64,000 nucleotides of DNA from Streptococcus sp. 29896 (GCF_032594915.1 NZ_CP118733.1:868001-932000), one strand, 5' to 3'; positions 52,448 through 62,088 are shown, numbered from the stretch's first letter. Made by a program: numbers and translations. The notes: a model not told the origin generated them from the letters alone.

Positions 52448-54190
52448 ATGCAGTTAATTTGGTCCTATTTGAAAAAGTATCCCAAGTGGTTAGTTTTAGA
52501 TTTATTGGGAGCTCTTTTGTTTGTAGTTGTCAACTTGGGACTACCGACTTTCTTGGCTCGTATGATTGATCAGGGAATCACTCAACAAAATCAAGAACAG
52601 CTTTATTACTGGGCCTTGATGATGCTTTTGATAGTCGTCTTGGGAATATTTGGTCGGGTTGTTTTGGCCTATGCGGCGGGGCAGCTGACCACCAACATTG
52701 TCAAGGATATTCGCAACGACCTCTATGAAAAAATTCAAGATTATTCGCATCATGAGTATGAGCAGATTGGGGTTTCGTCCTTGGTGACGCGGATGACCAA
52801 CGATGCCTTTGTCCTAATGCAGTTTGCAGAGCAGGTTTTGAAGTTGGGGATTATTACGCCCTTGATGATGATTGCCTCTGTCATCATGACCCTGTTGACC
52901 AGTCCTGGTTTGGCTTGGACGGTAGCAGTAGCCATGCCTTTCTTGGTCTGGGTTATTGTCTATGTAGCTATCAAGACCCGTCCCTTGTCTGAACAGCAGC
53001 AAAAACGCTTGGATACTATTAACCAGTATGTGCGTGAAAATCTTATGGGCTTGCGGGTCATTCGTGCCTTTGCTCGTGAGGATTTTCAGGAGGAGCGGTT
53101 TGAGGAGGTCAATCAGGACTACACTCAGACTTCCAAACGTTTGTTTAACCTGACAGGTTTGACCGAGCCGCTTTTCGTCCAGATTATCATTGCTATGATT
53201 GTGGCGATTGTCTGGTTTGCCCTTCCTCCTTTGGCGGAGGGAAGTTTGCAGATTGGGGACTTGGTGGCCTTTATCGAGTATAGTTTCCATGCCCTCTTTT
53301 CATTCTTGCTCTTCGCCAATCTCTTTACCATGTATCCTCGTATGGCAGTTTCGAGCCAGCGAATTCAGGAAGTCTTGGATATGCCCATTTCTATTTCAAA
53401 AAATGAAGACGGGATTACAGAAACAGAAACGCGTGGCTACTTGGAGTTTGACAATGTGACTTTTGCCTATCCTGGTGAAACAGAGTCGCCTGTTTTGCAC
53501 AATATTTCCTTCAAGGCCAAACCAGGTGAAACAGTTGCCTTTATCGGTTCAACGGGTTCAGGTAAGTCCTCCTTGGTCAATCTGATTCCGCGTTTCTATG
53601 ATGTGACGCTGGGTCGAATCTTGGTGGACGGTGTGGATGTCAGACGTTACAATCTAAAGGCACTCCGCAGCAAGATAGGCTTTATTCCGCAGAAAGCTCT
53701 GCTATTTACCGGAACAATCGCAGAAAATCTCAAGTATGGGAAGCTGGACGCGAGTTTGGCGGAGTTGCATGAGGCGGCGGATGTGGCCCAGGCCAAAGAC
53801 TTTATCGAGAGCAAGGAGGAGCAGTTCGACACCCACTTGGCAGAGGGCGGTAGCAACCTGTCGGGCGGGCAGAAGCAGCGTTTGTCCATTGCTCGTGCGA
53901 TCGTCAAGCAGCCAGATATCTATATCTTTGACGATTCCTTCTCGGCCTTGGATTATAAGACGGATGCGATTCTGCGGGCTCGCTTGAAGGAAGTGACAGA
54001 GAATGCGACGGTGCTGATTGTGGCTCAGCGGGTCGGGACCATTATGGATGCGGACCAGATTATCGTGCTCAATGAAGGGGAAATTGTCGGTCGTGGTACC
54101 CATAGTGAGCTCATGGAAAGCAATGACATTTACCGTGAGATTGCTAATTCGCAGCTCAATCGCCAGTCCTTGACTGAAACAGAAGAATAG
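52448..54190 (+). CDS. Heterodimeric ABC exporter, half-transporter 1 (degenerate ATPase site)
   Basis: This 580-residue half-transporter has six membrane helices (about 1-310) fused to an ATPase domain. Walker A is GSTGSGKSS, the signature is LSGGQKQR, and Walker B is IYIFDDSFSALD, with Asp in place of the catalytic Glu. In heterodimeric exporters such as EfrAB, LmrCD or BmrCD one partner normally carries this change. It is probably a multidrug or lipid-type exporter; the substrate is unknown. AAGGGAGA serves either of two adjacent ATGs (52445 or 52448). The partner gene starts 9 bases after its stop. Confidence 0.88.
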   Translation: MQLIWSYLKKYPKWLVLDLLGALLFVVVNLGLPTFLARMIDQGITQQNQEQLYYWALMMLLIVVLGIFGRVVLAYAAGQLTTNIVKDIRNDLYEKIQDYSHHEYEQIGVSSLVTRMTNDAFVLMQFAEQVLKLGIITPLMMIASVIMTLLTSPGLAWTVAVAMPFLVWVIVYVAIKTRPLSEQQQKRLDTINQYVRENLMGLRVIRAFAREDFQEERFEEVNQDYTQTSKRLFNLTGLTEPLFVQIIIAMIVAIVWFALPPLAEGSLQIGDLVAFIEYSFHALFSFLLFANLFTMYPRMAVSSQRIQEVLDMPISISKNEDGITETETRGYLEFDNVTFAYPGETESPVLHNISFKAKPGETVAFIGSTGSGKSSLVNLIPRFYDVTLGRILVDGVDVRRYNLKALRSKIGFIPQKALLFTGTIAENLKYGKLDASLAELHEAADVAQAKDFIESKEEQFDTHLAEGGSNLSGGQKQRLSIARAIVKQPDIYIFDDSFSALDYKTDAILRARLKEVTENATVLIVAQRVGTIMDADQIIVLNEGEIVGRGTHSELMESNDIYREIANSQLNRQSLTETEE

Positions 54191-54199
54191 GAGGAAGTC

Positions 54200-55969
54200 A
54201 TGAAAGAACAGAATGTATTTGGCCGTATTTGGCTTTACTTGAAAAACTATCAGGCTTCCATTTATCTGGCGGTTTTGATGAAGGTTGTCAGTGCGGTTAT
54301 GAATGCCTTGGAGCCCTTTGTACTTGGCTTGATTATCACCGAGTTAACGACCAATCTCTTGGACCTGGCAAAAGGTGTGAACGGTGCTGGCATCAATACT
54401 AGCTACATTGCTACCATGCTTGCGATTTACGCCTTGCGTGCCCTTTTTTACGAACTGGGTGCCTATTTTTCCAACTATTTCATGACCAAGGGTGTGCAGT
54501 CGGCTATTCAGCAGCTCCGCAATGACCTGTCTGCTAAAATCAATCGGATTCCAGTTGCCTATTTTGACAAGCACCAGTACGGTGACTTGCTGGGGCGGTT
54601 TACCAGCGATGTGGAAACGGTGTCCAATGCCCTGCAACAGAGTTTCTTGCAGATTGTCAATGCCGTTTTGACCTTGAGTTTGGCCTTGGGCATGGTCTTC
54701 TATCTCAACGCCTCCTTGGCGGTGGTGGTCTTAATTTTGGTGCCTGTCACCTATTTCTCGTCCAAGTTTATCATCGGCAAGTCCCAGCCCTATTTCAAGC
54801 AACAGGCTGATGCCCTCGGTCGCCTCAACGGCTTTGTGCAGGAAAACTTGACAGGTTTCAACGTCCTCAAACTTTACGGACGCGAGGAGCAGTCTACTCA
54901 GGAATTTCGCCAGATAACCGAGGACTTGCAGGAGGTTGGTTTCAAGGCTAGCTTTGTATCTGGTTTGCTCATGCCAGTCGTGCAGGGCTTTTCCAACCTG
55001 ACCTACGTGGTCATCGCTCTCTTGTCTGGCCTCAAGGTTCTTGCGGGTCAGTTGACCATTGGTAATATGCAGGCTTTTGTCCAATACGTCTGGCAGATTA
55101 CCCAGCCCGTCCAAACCCTGACCCAGCTGGCCCCCCAGTTGCAGTCTGCCAAATCCTCCCTGGAACGCATCTTCTCTGTCCTAGATGAGCTAGATGAGTC
55201 CACCGCCAATGCGAGCGAGCTAGACCGAGCCCTGACCGGCCAAGTCAGCTTTGAAAATGTTGAGTTCGGCTACGCAGCCGACAAGCCCCTCATTCGCAAC
55301 TTCAACTTGGAAGTCAATCCAGGTGAAATGGTCGCCATTGTCGGACCAACAGGTGCAGGAAAGACTACCTTGATTAACCTACTCATGCGGTTCTACGATG
55401 TCAATGCAGGCTCTATCAAGGTGGATGGCAAGGATATTCGGGACTTGTCTCGTCAGTCTTACCGCCGCCAGTTTGGTATGGTCTTGCAGGATGCTTGGCT
55501 CTACGAAGGGACAATTAAAGAAAACCTGAGGTTTGGTCGTCTGGATGCGACGGATGAGGAGATTGTGGAGGCGGCAAAAGCAGCCAACGTTGACCACTTT
55601 ATCCGTACCCTGCCTGGTGGCTACAATATGGAGATGAACCAGGAATCTAGCAATATTTCCCAAGGCCAGAAACAGCTCTTGACCATTGCCCGAGCCCTCT
55701 TGGCTGATCCAGCAATTTTGATTCTGGACGAGGCAACTTCTTCAGTTGATACCCGTCTGGAACTCTTGATTCAGAAGGCTATGAAACGCCTCATGCAAGG
55801 GCGGACCAGCTTTGTCATTGCCCACCGCCTCTCGACCATTCAGGAGGCTGACAAGATTCTCGTCTTGAAAGACGGACAGATTATTGAACAAGGTAACCAT
55901 GAAAGTCTTTTGGCAGATAAAGGTTTCTATTATAATCTGTATCAAAGTCAGTTTAGTAATAGTAAGTAA
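54200..55969 (+). CDS. Heterodimeric ABC exporter, half-transporter 2 (catalytic Walker B)
   Basis: This 589-residue partner has a membrane domain of six helices (about 1-330) and an ATPase domain. Walker A is GPTGAGKTT, the signature is altered to ISQGQKQ, and Walker B is ILILDEATSSVD with the catalytic Glu. Together with the upstream half this gives one working and one degenerate composite ATP site, as known for asymmetric exporters: the good signature of partner 1 pairs with the good Walker set of partner 2. AGGAGG precedes the ATG. Base composition is GC-richer than the surroundings. Confidence 0.9.
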   Translation: MKEQNVFGRIWLYLKNYQASIYLAVLMKVVSAVMNALEPFVLGLIITELTTNLLDLAKGVNGAGINTSYIATMLAIYALRALFYELGAYFSNYFMTKGVQSAIQQLRNDLSAKINRIPVAYFDKHQYGDLLGRFTSDVETVSNALQQSFLQIVNAVLTLSLALGMVFYLNASLAVVVLILVPVTYFSSKFIIGKSQPYFKQQADALGRLNGFVQENLTGFNVLKLYGREEQSTQEFRQITEDLQEVGFKASFVSGLLMPVVQGFSNLTYVVIALLSGLKVLAGQLTIGNMQAFVQYVWQITQPVQTLTQLAPQLQSAKSSLERIFSVLDELDESTANASELDRALTGQVSFENVEFGYAADKPLIRNFNLEVNPGEMVAIVGPTGAGKTTLINLLMRFYDVNAGSIKVDGKDIRDLSRQSYRRQFGMVLQDAWLYEGTIKENLRFGRLDATDEEIVEAAKAANVDHFIRTLPGGYNMEMNQESSNISQGQKQLLTIARALLADPAILILDEATSSVDTRLELLIQKAMKRLMQGRTSFVIAHRLSTIQEADKILVLKDGQIIEQGNHESLLADKGFYYNLYQSQFSNSK

Positions 55970-55972
55970 GAG

Positions 55973-55998
55973 AAAGTCGTCTTCGGACGGCTTTTTTC
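55973..55998 (+). terminator. ABC exporter terminator
   Basis: An 8-bp stem capped by a stable TTCG tetraloop (stem 55974-55981 with 55986-55993) is followed by TTTTTT. Confidence 0.85.
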
Positions 55999-56059
55999 AA
56001 CTTGAGAAATCAGCTCTATCATGGTAGAATGGAAAGATAGAAATCCAAAGGAAGTTTGT

Positions 56060-56578
56060 ATGAATTATTTTAACGTTGGTAAGATTGTCAATACCCAAGG
56101 CTTGCAGGGGGAGATGCGTGTCCTGTCTGTGACGGACTTTTCAGAAGAACGCTTCAAAAAAGGGGCAAAGCTGGCACTTTTTGATGATAAGGACCAGTTT
56201 GTCATGGAAGTAGAAATCGCTAATCACCGCAAGGCCAAGAACTTTGATATTGTCAAGTTCAAGGGGATGTACCATATCAATAACATCGAAAAGTACAAGG
56301 GCTTCAGCCTGAAAATCGCAGAAGAAAACCTGTCTGATTTGGACGAGGGTGAATTTTACTACCATGAGATTATCGGGCTAGATGTTTATGAGAATGATAA
56401 CCTGATTGGACAGGTCAAGGAAATCTTGCAGCCTGGTGCCAACGATGTCTGGGTAGTCAAGCGAAAAGGTAAGAAAGACTTGCTCTTGCCTTACATTCCC
56501 CCAGTTGTTCTGAATGTTGACATTGAAAATAATCGAGTAGATGTGGAGTTGCTAGAGGGGCTGGACGATGAAAATTGA
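56060..56578 (+). CDS. rimM: 16S rRNA processing protein RimM
   Basis: This 172-residue ribosome assembly factor acts in 30S head maturation and binds S19. It has an N-terminal RimM domain ([24 protein letters not shown]) and a C-terminal PRC barrel with [14 protein letters not shown] and [20 protein letters not shown] start it at 56060, which gives the usual family opening MNYFNVGKI after AAAGGAAG. An earlier ATG at 56021 lies in the leader. The end overlaps trmD by 11 bases. Confidence 0.94.
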   Translation: MNYFNVGKIVNTQGLQGEMRVLSVTDFSEERFKKGAKLALFDDKDQFVMEVEIANHRKAKNFDIVKFKGMYHINNIEKYKGFSLKIAEENLSDLDEGEFYYHEIIGLDVYENDNLIGQVKEILQPGANDVWVVKRKGKKDLLLPYIPPVVLNVDIENNRVDVELLEGLDDEN

Positions 56579-57293
56579 TATTTTGACCCTGTTTCCTGAA
56601 ATGTTTGCTCCTTTGGAGCACTCCATTGTCGGTAAGGCCCGTGAAAAAGGGCTCCTGGAGGTCAACTACCACAACTTTCGGGAACAGGCTGAGAAGGCTC
56701 GCCATGTTGATGATGAGCCATACGGTGGCGGACAAGGTATGTTGCTCCGAGCTCAGCCAATTTTTGACACCATGGACCAGATTGAACAGACCAATCCCCG
56801 CGTTATCTTGCTAGATCCTGCTGGGCGGACTTTTGACCAAAGCTACGCTGAGGAGTTGGCTCGGGAAGACCAGTTGATTTTTATCTGTGGTCACTATGAG
56901 GGCTATGATGAGCGGATTAAGACCTTGGTGACAGACGAAATCTCCCTCGGAGATTATGTCCTGACAGGTGGAGAATTGGCAGCCATGACCATGATTGATG
57001 CTACCGTTCGTTTGATTCCAGAGGTTATTGGCAAGGAAGCTAGCCATACGGACGACAGCTTTTCATCTGGCCTGCTGGAGTATCCGCAGTACACCCGCCC
57101 CTACGAATATCGGGGTATGGTCGTGCCAGATGTTCTCATGAGCGGACACCATGAAAATATCCGCAAATGGCGATTGGAGCAGAGTTTGCGAAAGACCCTG
57201 GAACGCAGACCAGACTTGCTGGAGCGGTATGAGTTTACAGCAGAAGAAGCAGCATTATTGGAAAAAATAAAAGCAGAAAAGACAGGTCAATAA
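56568..57293 (+). CDS. trmD: tRNA (guanine-N1)-methyltransferase
   Basis: This 241-residue SPOUT-class enzyme methylates G37 of tRNAs next to the anticodon and prevents frameshifting. Its opening is [21 protein letters not shown]. The SAM-binding trefoil knot region includes [13 protein letters not shown] and [18 protein letters not shown], and a C-terminal segment contains [12 protein letters not shown]. The gene begins inside rimM, the standard arrangement. hisC follows 26 bases later and may be co-transcribed. Confidence 0.95.
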   Translation: MKIDILTLFPEMFAPLEHSIVGKAREKGLLEVNYHNFREQAEKARHVDDEPYGGGQGMLLRAQPIFDTMDQIEQTNPRVILLDPAGRTFDQSYAEELAREDQLIFICGHYEGYDERIKTLVTDEISLGDYVLTGGELAAMTMIDATVRLIPEVIGKEASHTDDSFSSGLLEYPQYTRPYEYRGMVVPDVLMSGHHENIRKWRLEQSLRKTLERRPDLLERYEFTAEEAALLEKIKAEKTGQ

Positions 57294-57319
57294 CTGTCTT
57301 TTCTTGTAGAGGAGTACCT

Positions 57320-58375
57320 ATGTTTAGAAAAGAATTTGAAACGGCAGAGCCTTACAAGATCGCAGGGCGTGCCACCTATAACCTGGGCGACAATGAAAAC
57401 CGCCTGATTGACTGGTCATTCTTGGCGGAAGAGACCCTTAAAAGCATTGAAACCAGTGAGTTGACCTTTTATGGCGACAACCGCTACGCTGATTTGCTAT
57501 CAGCCTATGCCAACTACGCCAAGGTCAAGCCAGAACAGGTCACAGTCGGCGTGGGCTCTGACTTCCTCATTCACATGATTATCACGGCCTTCCTCAAGAG
57601 CGACGATGTCTTTTTGACAGTTAACCCAGATTTCTTCATGTATCAGACCTATAACACCATGCACGGGAGTCAGTTTGAGCGGGTGGATTTGGATTGGGAA
57701 AAAGGCAGCCTCAGCTTGTCTGCGGAGAAGGTGCTAGCCCATGCCCAAACAGTTGGAGCCAAGGTCATCATGCTGTCTAACCCCAATAATCCATCTTCTG
57801 TGGCCCATGACCCACAGGAATTGGAAAAGATTGTCACCAACTTTTCAGGCTTAGTTGTAATAGATGAAGCCTATATCGAGTTTGCAGCTTGTTCTAGCTT
57901 TGCTGAAAAAATCAATGACTATGACAATCTGATTGTTCTGCGGACCTTGTCCAAGGCCTTTGGCTTAGCAGGTGTCCGATTGGGCTTTGCCCTTGCTAAT
58001 GAACGCTTGATTTACGAGATTGACAAGGTCATTCCGCCTTACAGCTTGTCCAATTTAGCCGCTCGAATGGGAACAGTTGCTCTTGGCCATACCGAGCAGG
58101 TTCTTGCTTGTATCGAAGACATCAAAGAACTGCGACGGGACTTTTTAGCCTTCTTAGAAAGTTTGCCAGAGGTGCAGGTTTTGCCAAGTCAGGCTAGCTT
58201 TGTCGCCTTCACGGCACCGTGGGCAGCCCAGTTGTATCAGGAAGCAACAAGTAATGGCTGGAATTTCAAGTATTACACCGAAGGTCGACTAACCAACTAT
58301 ATTCGCATGTCCATGGGGCGTCCTGAGGAGATGGAAATGATGAAAAATAGGATTCGAAAACTAGTGGAAGGTTAA
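57320..58375 (+). CDS. hisC: Histidinol-phosphate aminotransferase-type PLP enzyme
   Basis: This 351-residue fold type I class II aminotransferase shows YNLGDNENRLIDWS, VGVGSDFLIHMI, MLSNPNNPSSVAHD, IDEAYIEFA and the PLP lysine in RTLSKAFGLAGVRLGFA. In the histidine pathway HisC converts imidazole acetol phosphate to histidinol phosphate, but no other his gene is in the window. The enzyme may instead, or also, act as an aromatic aminotransferase, as known for some HisC proteins. AGAGGAGT precedes the ATG. Its last codons form the 5' arm of the terminator. Confidence 0.85.
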   Translation: MFRKEFETAEPYKIAGRATYNLGDNENRLIDWSFLAEETLKSIETSELTFYGDNRYADLLSAYANYAKVKPEQVTVGVGSDFLIHMIITAFLKSDDVFLTVNPDFFMYQTYNTMHGSQFERVDLDWEKGSLSLSAEKVLAHAQTVGAKVIMLSNPNNPSSVAHDPQELEKIVTNFSGLVVIDEAYIEFAACSSFAEKINDYDNLIVLRTLSKAFGLAGVRLGFALANERLIYEIDKVIPPYSLSNLAARMGTVALGHTEQVLACIEDIKELRRDFLAFLESLPEVQVLPSQASFVAFTAPWAAQLYQEATSNGWNFKYYTEGRLTNYIRMSMGRPEEMEMMKNRIRKLVEG

Positions 58376-58393
58376 TTTCCGCTAGTTTTTTTA
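58359..58393 (+). terminator. hisC terminator overlapping the coding end
   Basis: An 11-bp stem (58359-58369 with 58377-58387, one G-T pair) is followed by a T-run. Confidence 0.8.
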
Positions 58394-58423
58394 AAATTTT
58401 TGAAAGTTTTTGACGGAAAATGA

Positions 58424-58451
58424 TTGACATTGATAGATTTTCCTGTATAAT
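58424..58451 (+). promoter_or_regulatory. fru operon promoter
   Basis: TTGACA (58424-58429), a 16-base spacer and TATAAT (58446-58451). It is near consensus. Confidence 0.85.
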
Positions 58452-58457
58452 AATTTT

Positions 58458-58471
58458 TGTAAACGATTGCA
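58458..58471 (+). promoter_or_regulatory. cre box (CcpA operator) of the fru operon
   Basis: TGTAAACGATTGCA fits the catabolite-responsive consensus TGNAANCGNTNNCA at every fixed position. It lies at the predicted transcription start, where CcpA would repress initiation. Confidence 0.8.
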
Positions 58472-58484
58472 GGAGGTGGAAATT

Positions 58485-59228
58485 ATTCTAAAATCTGAAC
58501 GCAAACAATTGATTCTAGATAGGTTGGCTGAGCAACAGTTCATCCGATTAGAAGAATTAATTGACATTCTAAGTACATCAGAATCAACTGTTCGTAGGGA
58601 TTTGGATGAATTAGAAGCTTCTGGAAAACTACGCCGTGTACACGGTGGTGCGGAGGCACCGACCAATTTACAAACGGAAGAATCCATTCAAGTAAAATCT
58701 GTCAAAAACGTTCAAGAAAAGCAGCAGTTAGCACAAGCGGCCGCGGCTTTGATTGAAGATGGTGATGTGATTTTTATCGATGCAGGAACAACGACAGAGT
58801 TGATGATTCCTTATTTGAATCAAGCAAACTTAACCGTTGTGACCAATTCGATTCACCATGCGGTGAAATTGGTGGAACGTGCCATCAAAACGATTATCAT
58901 TGGTGGTTTTGTCAAGGAATCAACAGATGCTTCTGTTGGTCCCCAAGCTGTTGAGCAGATCCAACGATTGAACTTCGACAAGGCCTTTCTAGGAATGAAC
59001 GGAGTTGATAAGGACTATCTCACCACACCTGACGTGGAAGAGGCAACCATTAAACGAACGGTTTTAGAAAATGCAAAGCAACCCTTTGTTTTGGTAGATT
59101 CTTCCAAGTTTGGACAATATTCCTTTGTAAAAGTTGCTCTAGTCGAGCGAGTCAGTCTCATCACCCAAAGTCGTGACACAGTCTTGTTAGATAGTTTAAG
59201 AAAAAAAACGAGGACAATAGAAGTATGA
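58485..59228 (+). CDS. fruR: DeoR family fructose operon repressor, probable ATT start
   Basis: The 247-residue regulator has an N-terminal helix-turn-helix (ERKQLILDRL to STVRRDLDELE) and a C-terminal sugar-phosphate sensor domain (IDAGTTTELMIPYL). FruR represses the operon until fructose-1-phosphate accumulates. Family members start MLKxERKQ. Here the matching codon is ATT at 58485, 8 bases after a perfect AGGAGG (58471-58476). A TTG at 58467 overlaps the cre box and lies before the binding site, and a GTG at 58476 overlaps that site. ATT is therefore the best candidate. fruK overlaps by 4 bases. Confidence 0.88.
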   Translation: MLKSERKQLILDRLAEQQFIRLEELIDILSTSESTVRRDLDELEASGKLRRVHGGAEAPTNLQTEESIQVKSVKNVQEKQQLAQAAAALIEDGDVIFIDAGTTTELMIPYLNQANLTVVTNSIHHAVKLVERAIKTIIIGGFVKESTDASVGPQAVEQIQRLNFDKAFLGMNGVDKDYLTTPDVEEATIKRTVLENAKQPFVLVDSSKFGQYSFVKVALVERVSLITQSRDTVLLDSLRKKTRTIEV

Positions 59229-60136
59229 TATTTACAGTGACGCTGAATCCAGCAATTGACTATATCATTCGCCTAGAGCAGGTTGAAACTGGTAGTGTCA
59301 ATCGAATGGACAGTGATGATAAATATGCTGGTGGAAAAGGGATTAACGTTAGTCGCGTCTTAAAGCGCTTGGGCTATCCCAACACAGCAACAGGTTTCTT
59401 AGGCGGTTTTACAGGTCAGTTTATCAAGGATGGCTTGGATAGCGAAGGCATTACAACTGATTTTGTAGCTGTTGACCAAGATACACGGATCAACGTGAAA
59501 ATCAAGGCAGATCAAGAAACGGAAATCAACGGTTTAGGTCCAATTGTGACAGAAGAACAACTGACAGAATTGGAGATGGTCTTGGCTGGTTTAACTGACC
59601 AGGACACGGTTGTTTTTGCAGGGTCTGCACCAGCTAGTCTTGGAAATGAAGTCTATAACAGACTGATTCCAGTAGCCAAAAAAGCAGGAGCCCAAGTGGT
59701 TTGTGACTTTGAAGGACAAACTCTTCTGGATTCACTTGCTTACCAACCGCTTTTGGTTAAACCAAATAATCATGAACTTGAAGCAATCTTCAACGTCGAG
59801 TTGAATGGCATTGCAGACATCGAGACCTATGCTAAGAAAATCTTAGATATGGGAGCTCAGAATGTTATAATTTCAATGGCAGGAGACGGAGCCTTGTTGG
59901 TCACTCCACAGGCTACCTACTTTGCTAAACCAATCAAGGGAACTGTGAAAAATTCTGTCGGAGCTGGAGATTCCATGGTGGCAGGTTTTACTGGCGAATA
60001 CGTTCGCTCACAAGACCCAATTGAAGCCCTTAAATGGGGCGTTGCTTGCGGTACGGCAACAGCCTTTTCAGATGATTTGGCAAGTATCGAATTTATTAAG
60101 GAAATTTATGAAAAAGTTGAGGTAGAAACTCTATGA
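59225..60136 (+). CDS. fruK: 1-phosphofructokinase
   Basis: This 303-residue PfkB-family kinase phosphorylates fructose-1-phosphate to fructose-1,6-bisphosphate, linking the PTS product to glycolysis. It has the opening IFTVTLNPAIDYIIRL, the GGKGINVSRVLKRLG substrate motif, LVKPNNHELE and the ATP and catalytic-base motif GTVKNSVGAGDSMVAGF. It overlaps fruR by 4 bases and fruA by 4 bases, so the operon is tightly coupled. Confidence 0.95.
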   Translation: MIFTVTLNPAIDYIIRLEQVETGSVNRMDSDDKYAGGKGINVSRVLKRLGYPNTATGFLGGFTGQFIKDGLDSEGITTDFVAVDQDTRINVKIKADQETEINGLGPIVTEEQLTELEMVLAGLTDQDTVVFAGSAPASLGNEVYNRLIPVAKKAGAQVVCDFEGQTLLDSLAYQPLLVKPNNHELEAIFNVELNGIADIETYAKKILDMGAQNVIISMAGDGALLVTPQATYFAKPIKGTVKNSVGAGDSMVAGFTGEYVRSQDPIEALKWGVACGTATAFSDDLASIEFIKEIYEKVEVETL

Positions 60137-62088
60137 AAATTCAAGACGTTTTGAGAAAAGATGTCATGTTGCTTGATTTGCAAGCGACAAGCAAGGAAGC
60201 TGTTATCGATGAAATGATTACTAGCTTGGTTGACAAAGGTTATGTAACTGATTTTGATGTATTCAAAACAGGTATCCTAAACCGTGAAGCACAAACGACA
60301 ACAGGTCTTGGGGATGGTATCGCAATGCCACATGCTAAGAATGCTGCAGTAAAAGAAGCGACTGTTCTCTTTGCAAAATCAAACAAGGGAGTTGACTACG
60401 CAAGTCTTGATGGTCAACCAACCGACTTATTCTTCATGATTGCAGCTCCAGAAGGTGCTAACGATACTCACTTGGCAGCCCTTGCTGAATTGTCCAAGTA
60501 CTTGATGAAAGCTGGATTTGCTGATAAACTTCGTGGTGTATCTAGTCCAGAAGAAGTGCTTGCAGTCTTTGACGCTGCGGAAGCGGCAGACAAGGCAACT
60601 GAAACTGTAGTTGCAGCACCAAGTGGTGATCGTCCATTTATCGTTGCTGTTACAGCATGTACAACAGGTATTGCCCACACTTACATGGCAGAAGAAGTTC
60701 TTAAAAAGCAAGCTGCTGAAATGGGTGTTGATATCAAGGTTGAAACCAATGGTGCTTCAGGTGTTGGAAACAAACTAACCGCTGAAGACATCAAGAATGC
60801 AGCTGGTGTTATCATCGCAGCAGATAAGGCTGTGGATATGCCTCGTTTCAATGGCAAACCTTTGGTATCTCGTCCAGTTGCAGCTGGAATCAAACAACCA
60901 GAAGAATTGATTAACATCATCTTGGATGGTAAAGCATCAGCCTACACAGCGTCAGAAGGAGCAGCTACTGTGGAATCTTCAGAAAAACTCAGTCTTGGTA
61001 AAGCGTTCTATAAACACTTGATGAGTGGTGTTTCTCAAATGTTGCCATTCGTTATCGGTGGCGGTATCTTGATTGCCCTTGCCTTCCTATTCGATGGAGC
61101 TCTAGGTGTGCCACAAGACAGCCTAGGTAGTCTTGGTTCATACCATGAAATCGCAGCAATGTTCATGAAGATTGGTGGAGCAGCCTTTGGTTTCATGTTG
61201 CCGCTTCTTGCAGGTTACATTGCTTACTCAATCGCTGAAAAACCAGGTTTGGTTGCAGGTTTCGTAGCTGGTTCAATTGCTAGCAGCGGTCTTGCGTTCG
61301 GTAAAATCCCTTACGCAGCTGGTGGTGAAGAAACCCTTGCCCTTGCTGGTGTATCATCTGGTTTCTTGGGTGCCCTCGTTGGTGGTTTCCTTGCTGGTGG
61401 TGTAGTAATCGTTCTTCGCAATGCTTTGCGTAATATGCCAAAATCTCTCCAAGGTTTGAACGCTATCTTGCTCTTGCCACTGTTGGGAACAGCCATCACT
61501 GGTTTCTTGATGTTCTTCGTCAACATCCCAATGGCAGCTATCAACACAGGGATGAACAACTTCCTTGCAGGTCTTGAAGGTAGCTCTGCTATTCTCCTCG
61601 GTCTTGTCCTCGGTGGTATGATGGCAGTCGATATGGGTGGCCCAGTCAACAAAGCAGCTTATGTCTTCGGTACAGGTACACTTGCAGCAACTGTTGCAGA
61701 TGGTGGTTCTGTTGCCATGGCAGCAGTTATGGCAGGCGGTATGGTTCCACCGTTGGCAGTATTCGTTGCAACCCTTCTTTTCAAAGACAAATTCACACAA
61801 GAAGAGCGTAACTCAGGTTTGACAAACATCGTTATGGGTCTTTCATTCATCACTGAAGGTGCGATTCCGTTTGGTGCTGCTGATCCAGCTCGTGCAATCC
61901 CAAGCTTTATCGCTGGTTCTGCCCTTGCAGGTGCCTTGGTTGGTTTGTCAGGCATCCAATTGATGGCTCCTCACGGTGGTATCTTCGTTATCGCTTTGAC
62001 ATCTAATCCATTGCTTTACATCGCCTATGTTTTGATCGGTGCGGTTGTATCAGGTGTCCTTTACGGAGCACTTCGTCAAGCTAAATAA
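60133..62088 (+). CDS. fruA: PTS fructose transporter, EIIABC
   Basis: This 651-residue permease imports fructose and phosphorylates it to fructose-1-phosphate. The domain order is A-B-C. EIIA is at about residues 1-145 with His 67 in GIAMPHAKN; EIIB is at about 165-265 with Cys 176 in VTACTTGIAHTYMAEE. EIIC starts near 290 with about ten membrane helices and FITEGAIPFGAADPARAIPS. Codon use is biased to highly expressed codons. It closes the fru operon, and a strong terminator follows. Confidence 0.96.
   Translation: MKIQDVLRKDVMLLDLQATSKEAVIDEMITSLVDKGYVTDFDVFKTGILNREAQTTTGLGDGIAMPHAKNAAVKEATVLFAKSNKGVDYASLDGQPTDLFFMIAAPEGANDTHLAALAELSKYLMKAGFADKLRGVSSPEEVLAVFDAAEAADKATETVVAAPSGDRPFIVAVTACTTGIAHTYMAEEVLKKQAAEMGVDIKVETNGASGVGNKLTAEDIKNAAGVIIAADKAVDMPRFNGKPLVSRPVAAGIKQPEELINIILDGKASAYTASEGAATVESSEKLSLGKAFYKHLMSGVSQMLPFVIGGGILIALAFLFDGALGVPQDSLGSLGSYHEIAAMFMKIGGAAFGFMLPLLAGYIAYSIAEKPGLVAGFVAGSIASSGLAFGKIPYAAGGEETLALAGVSSGFLGALVGGFLAGGVVIVLRNALRNMPKSLQGLNAILLLPLLGTAITGFLMFFVNIPMAAINTGMNNFLAGLEGSSAILLGLVLGGMMAVDMGGPVNKAAYVFGTGTLAATVADGGSVAMAAVMAGGMVPPLAVFVATLLFKDKFTQEERNSGLTNIVMGLSFITEGAIPFGAADPARAIPSFIAGSALAGALVGLSGIQLMAPHGGIFVIALTSNPLLYIAYVLIGAVVSGVLYGALRQAK

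Noticed and set aside
61311-61800. Long antisense frames within fruA, and similar ones in parC, pgl-like genes and ABC genes
   Set aside because: They mirror strongly codon-biased genes, lack binding sites and overlap confident proteins.
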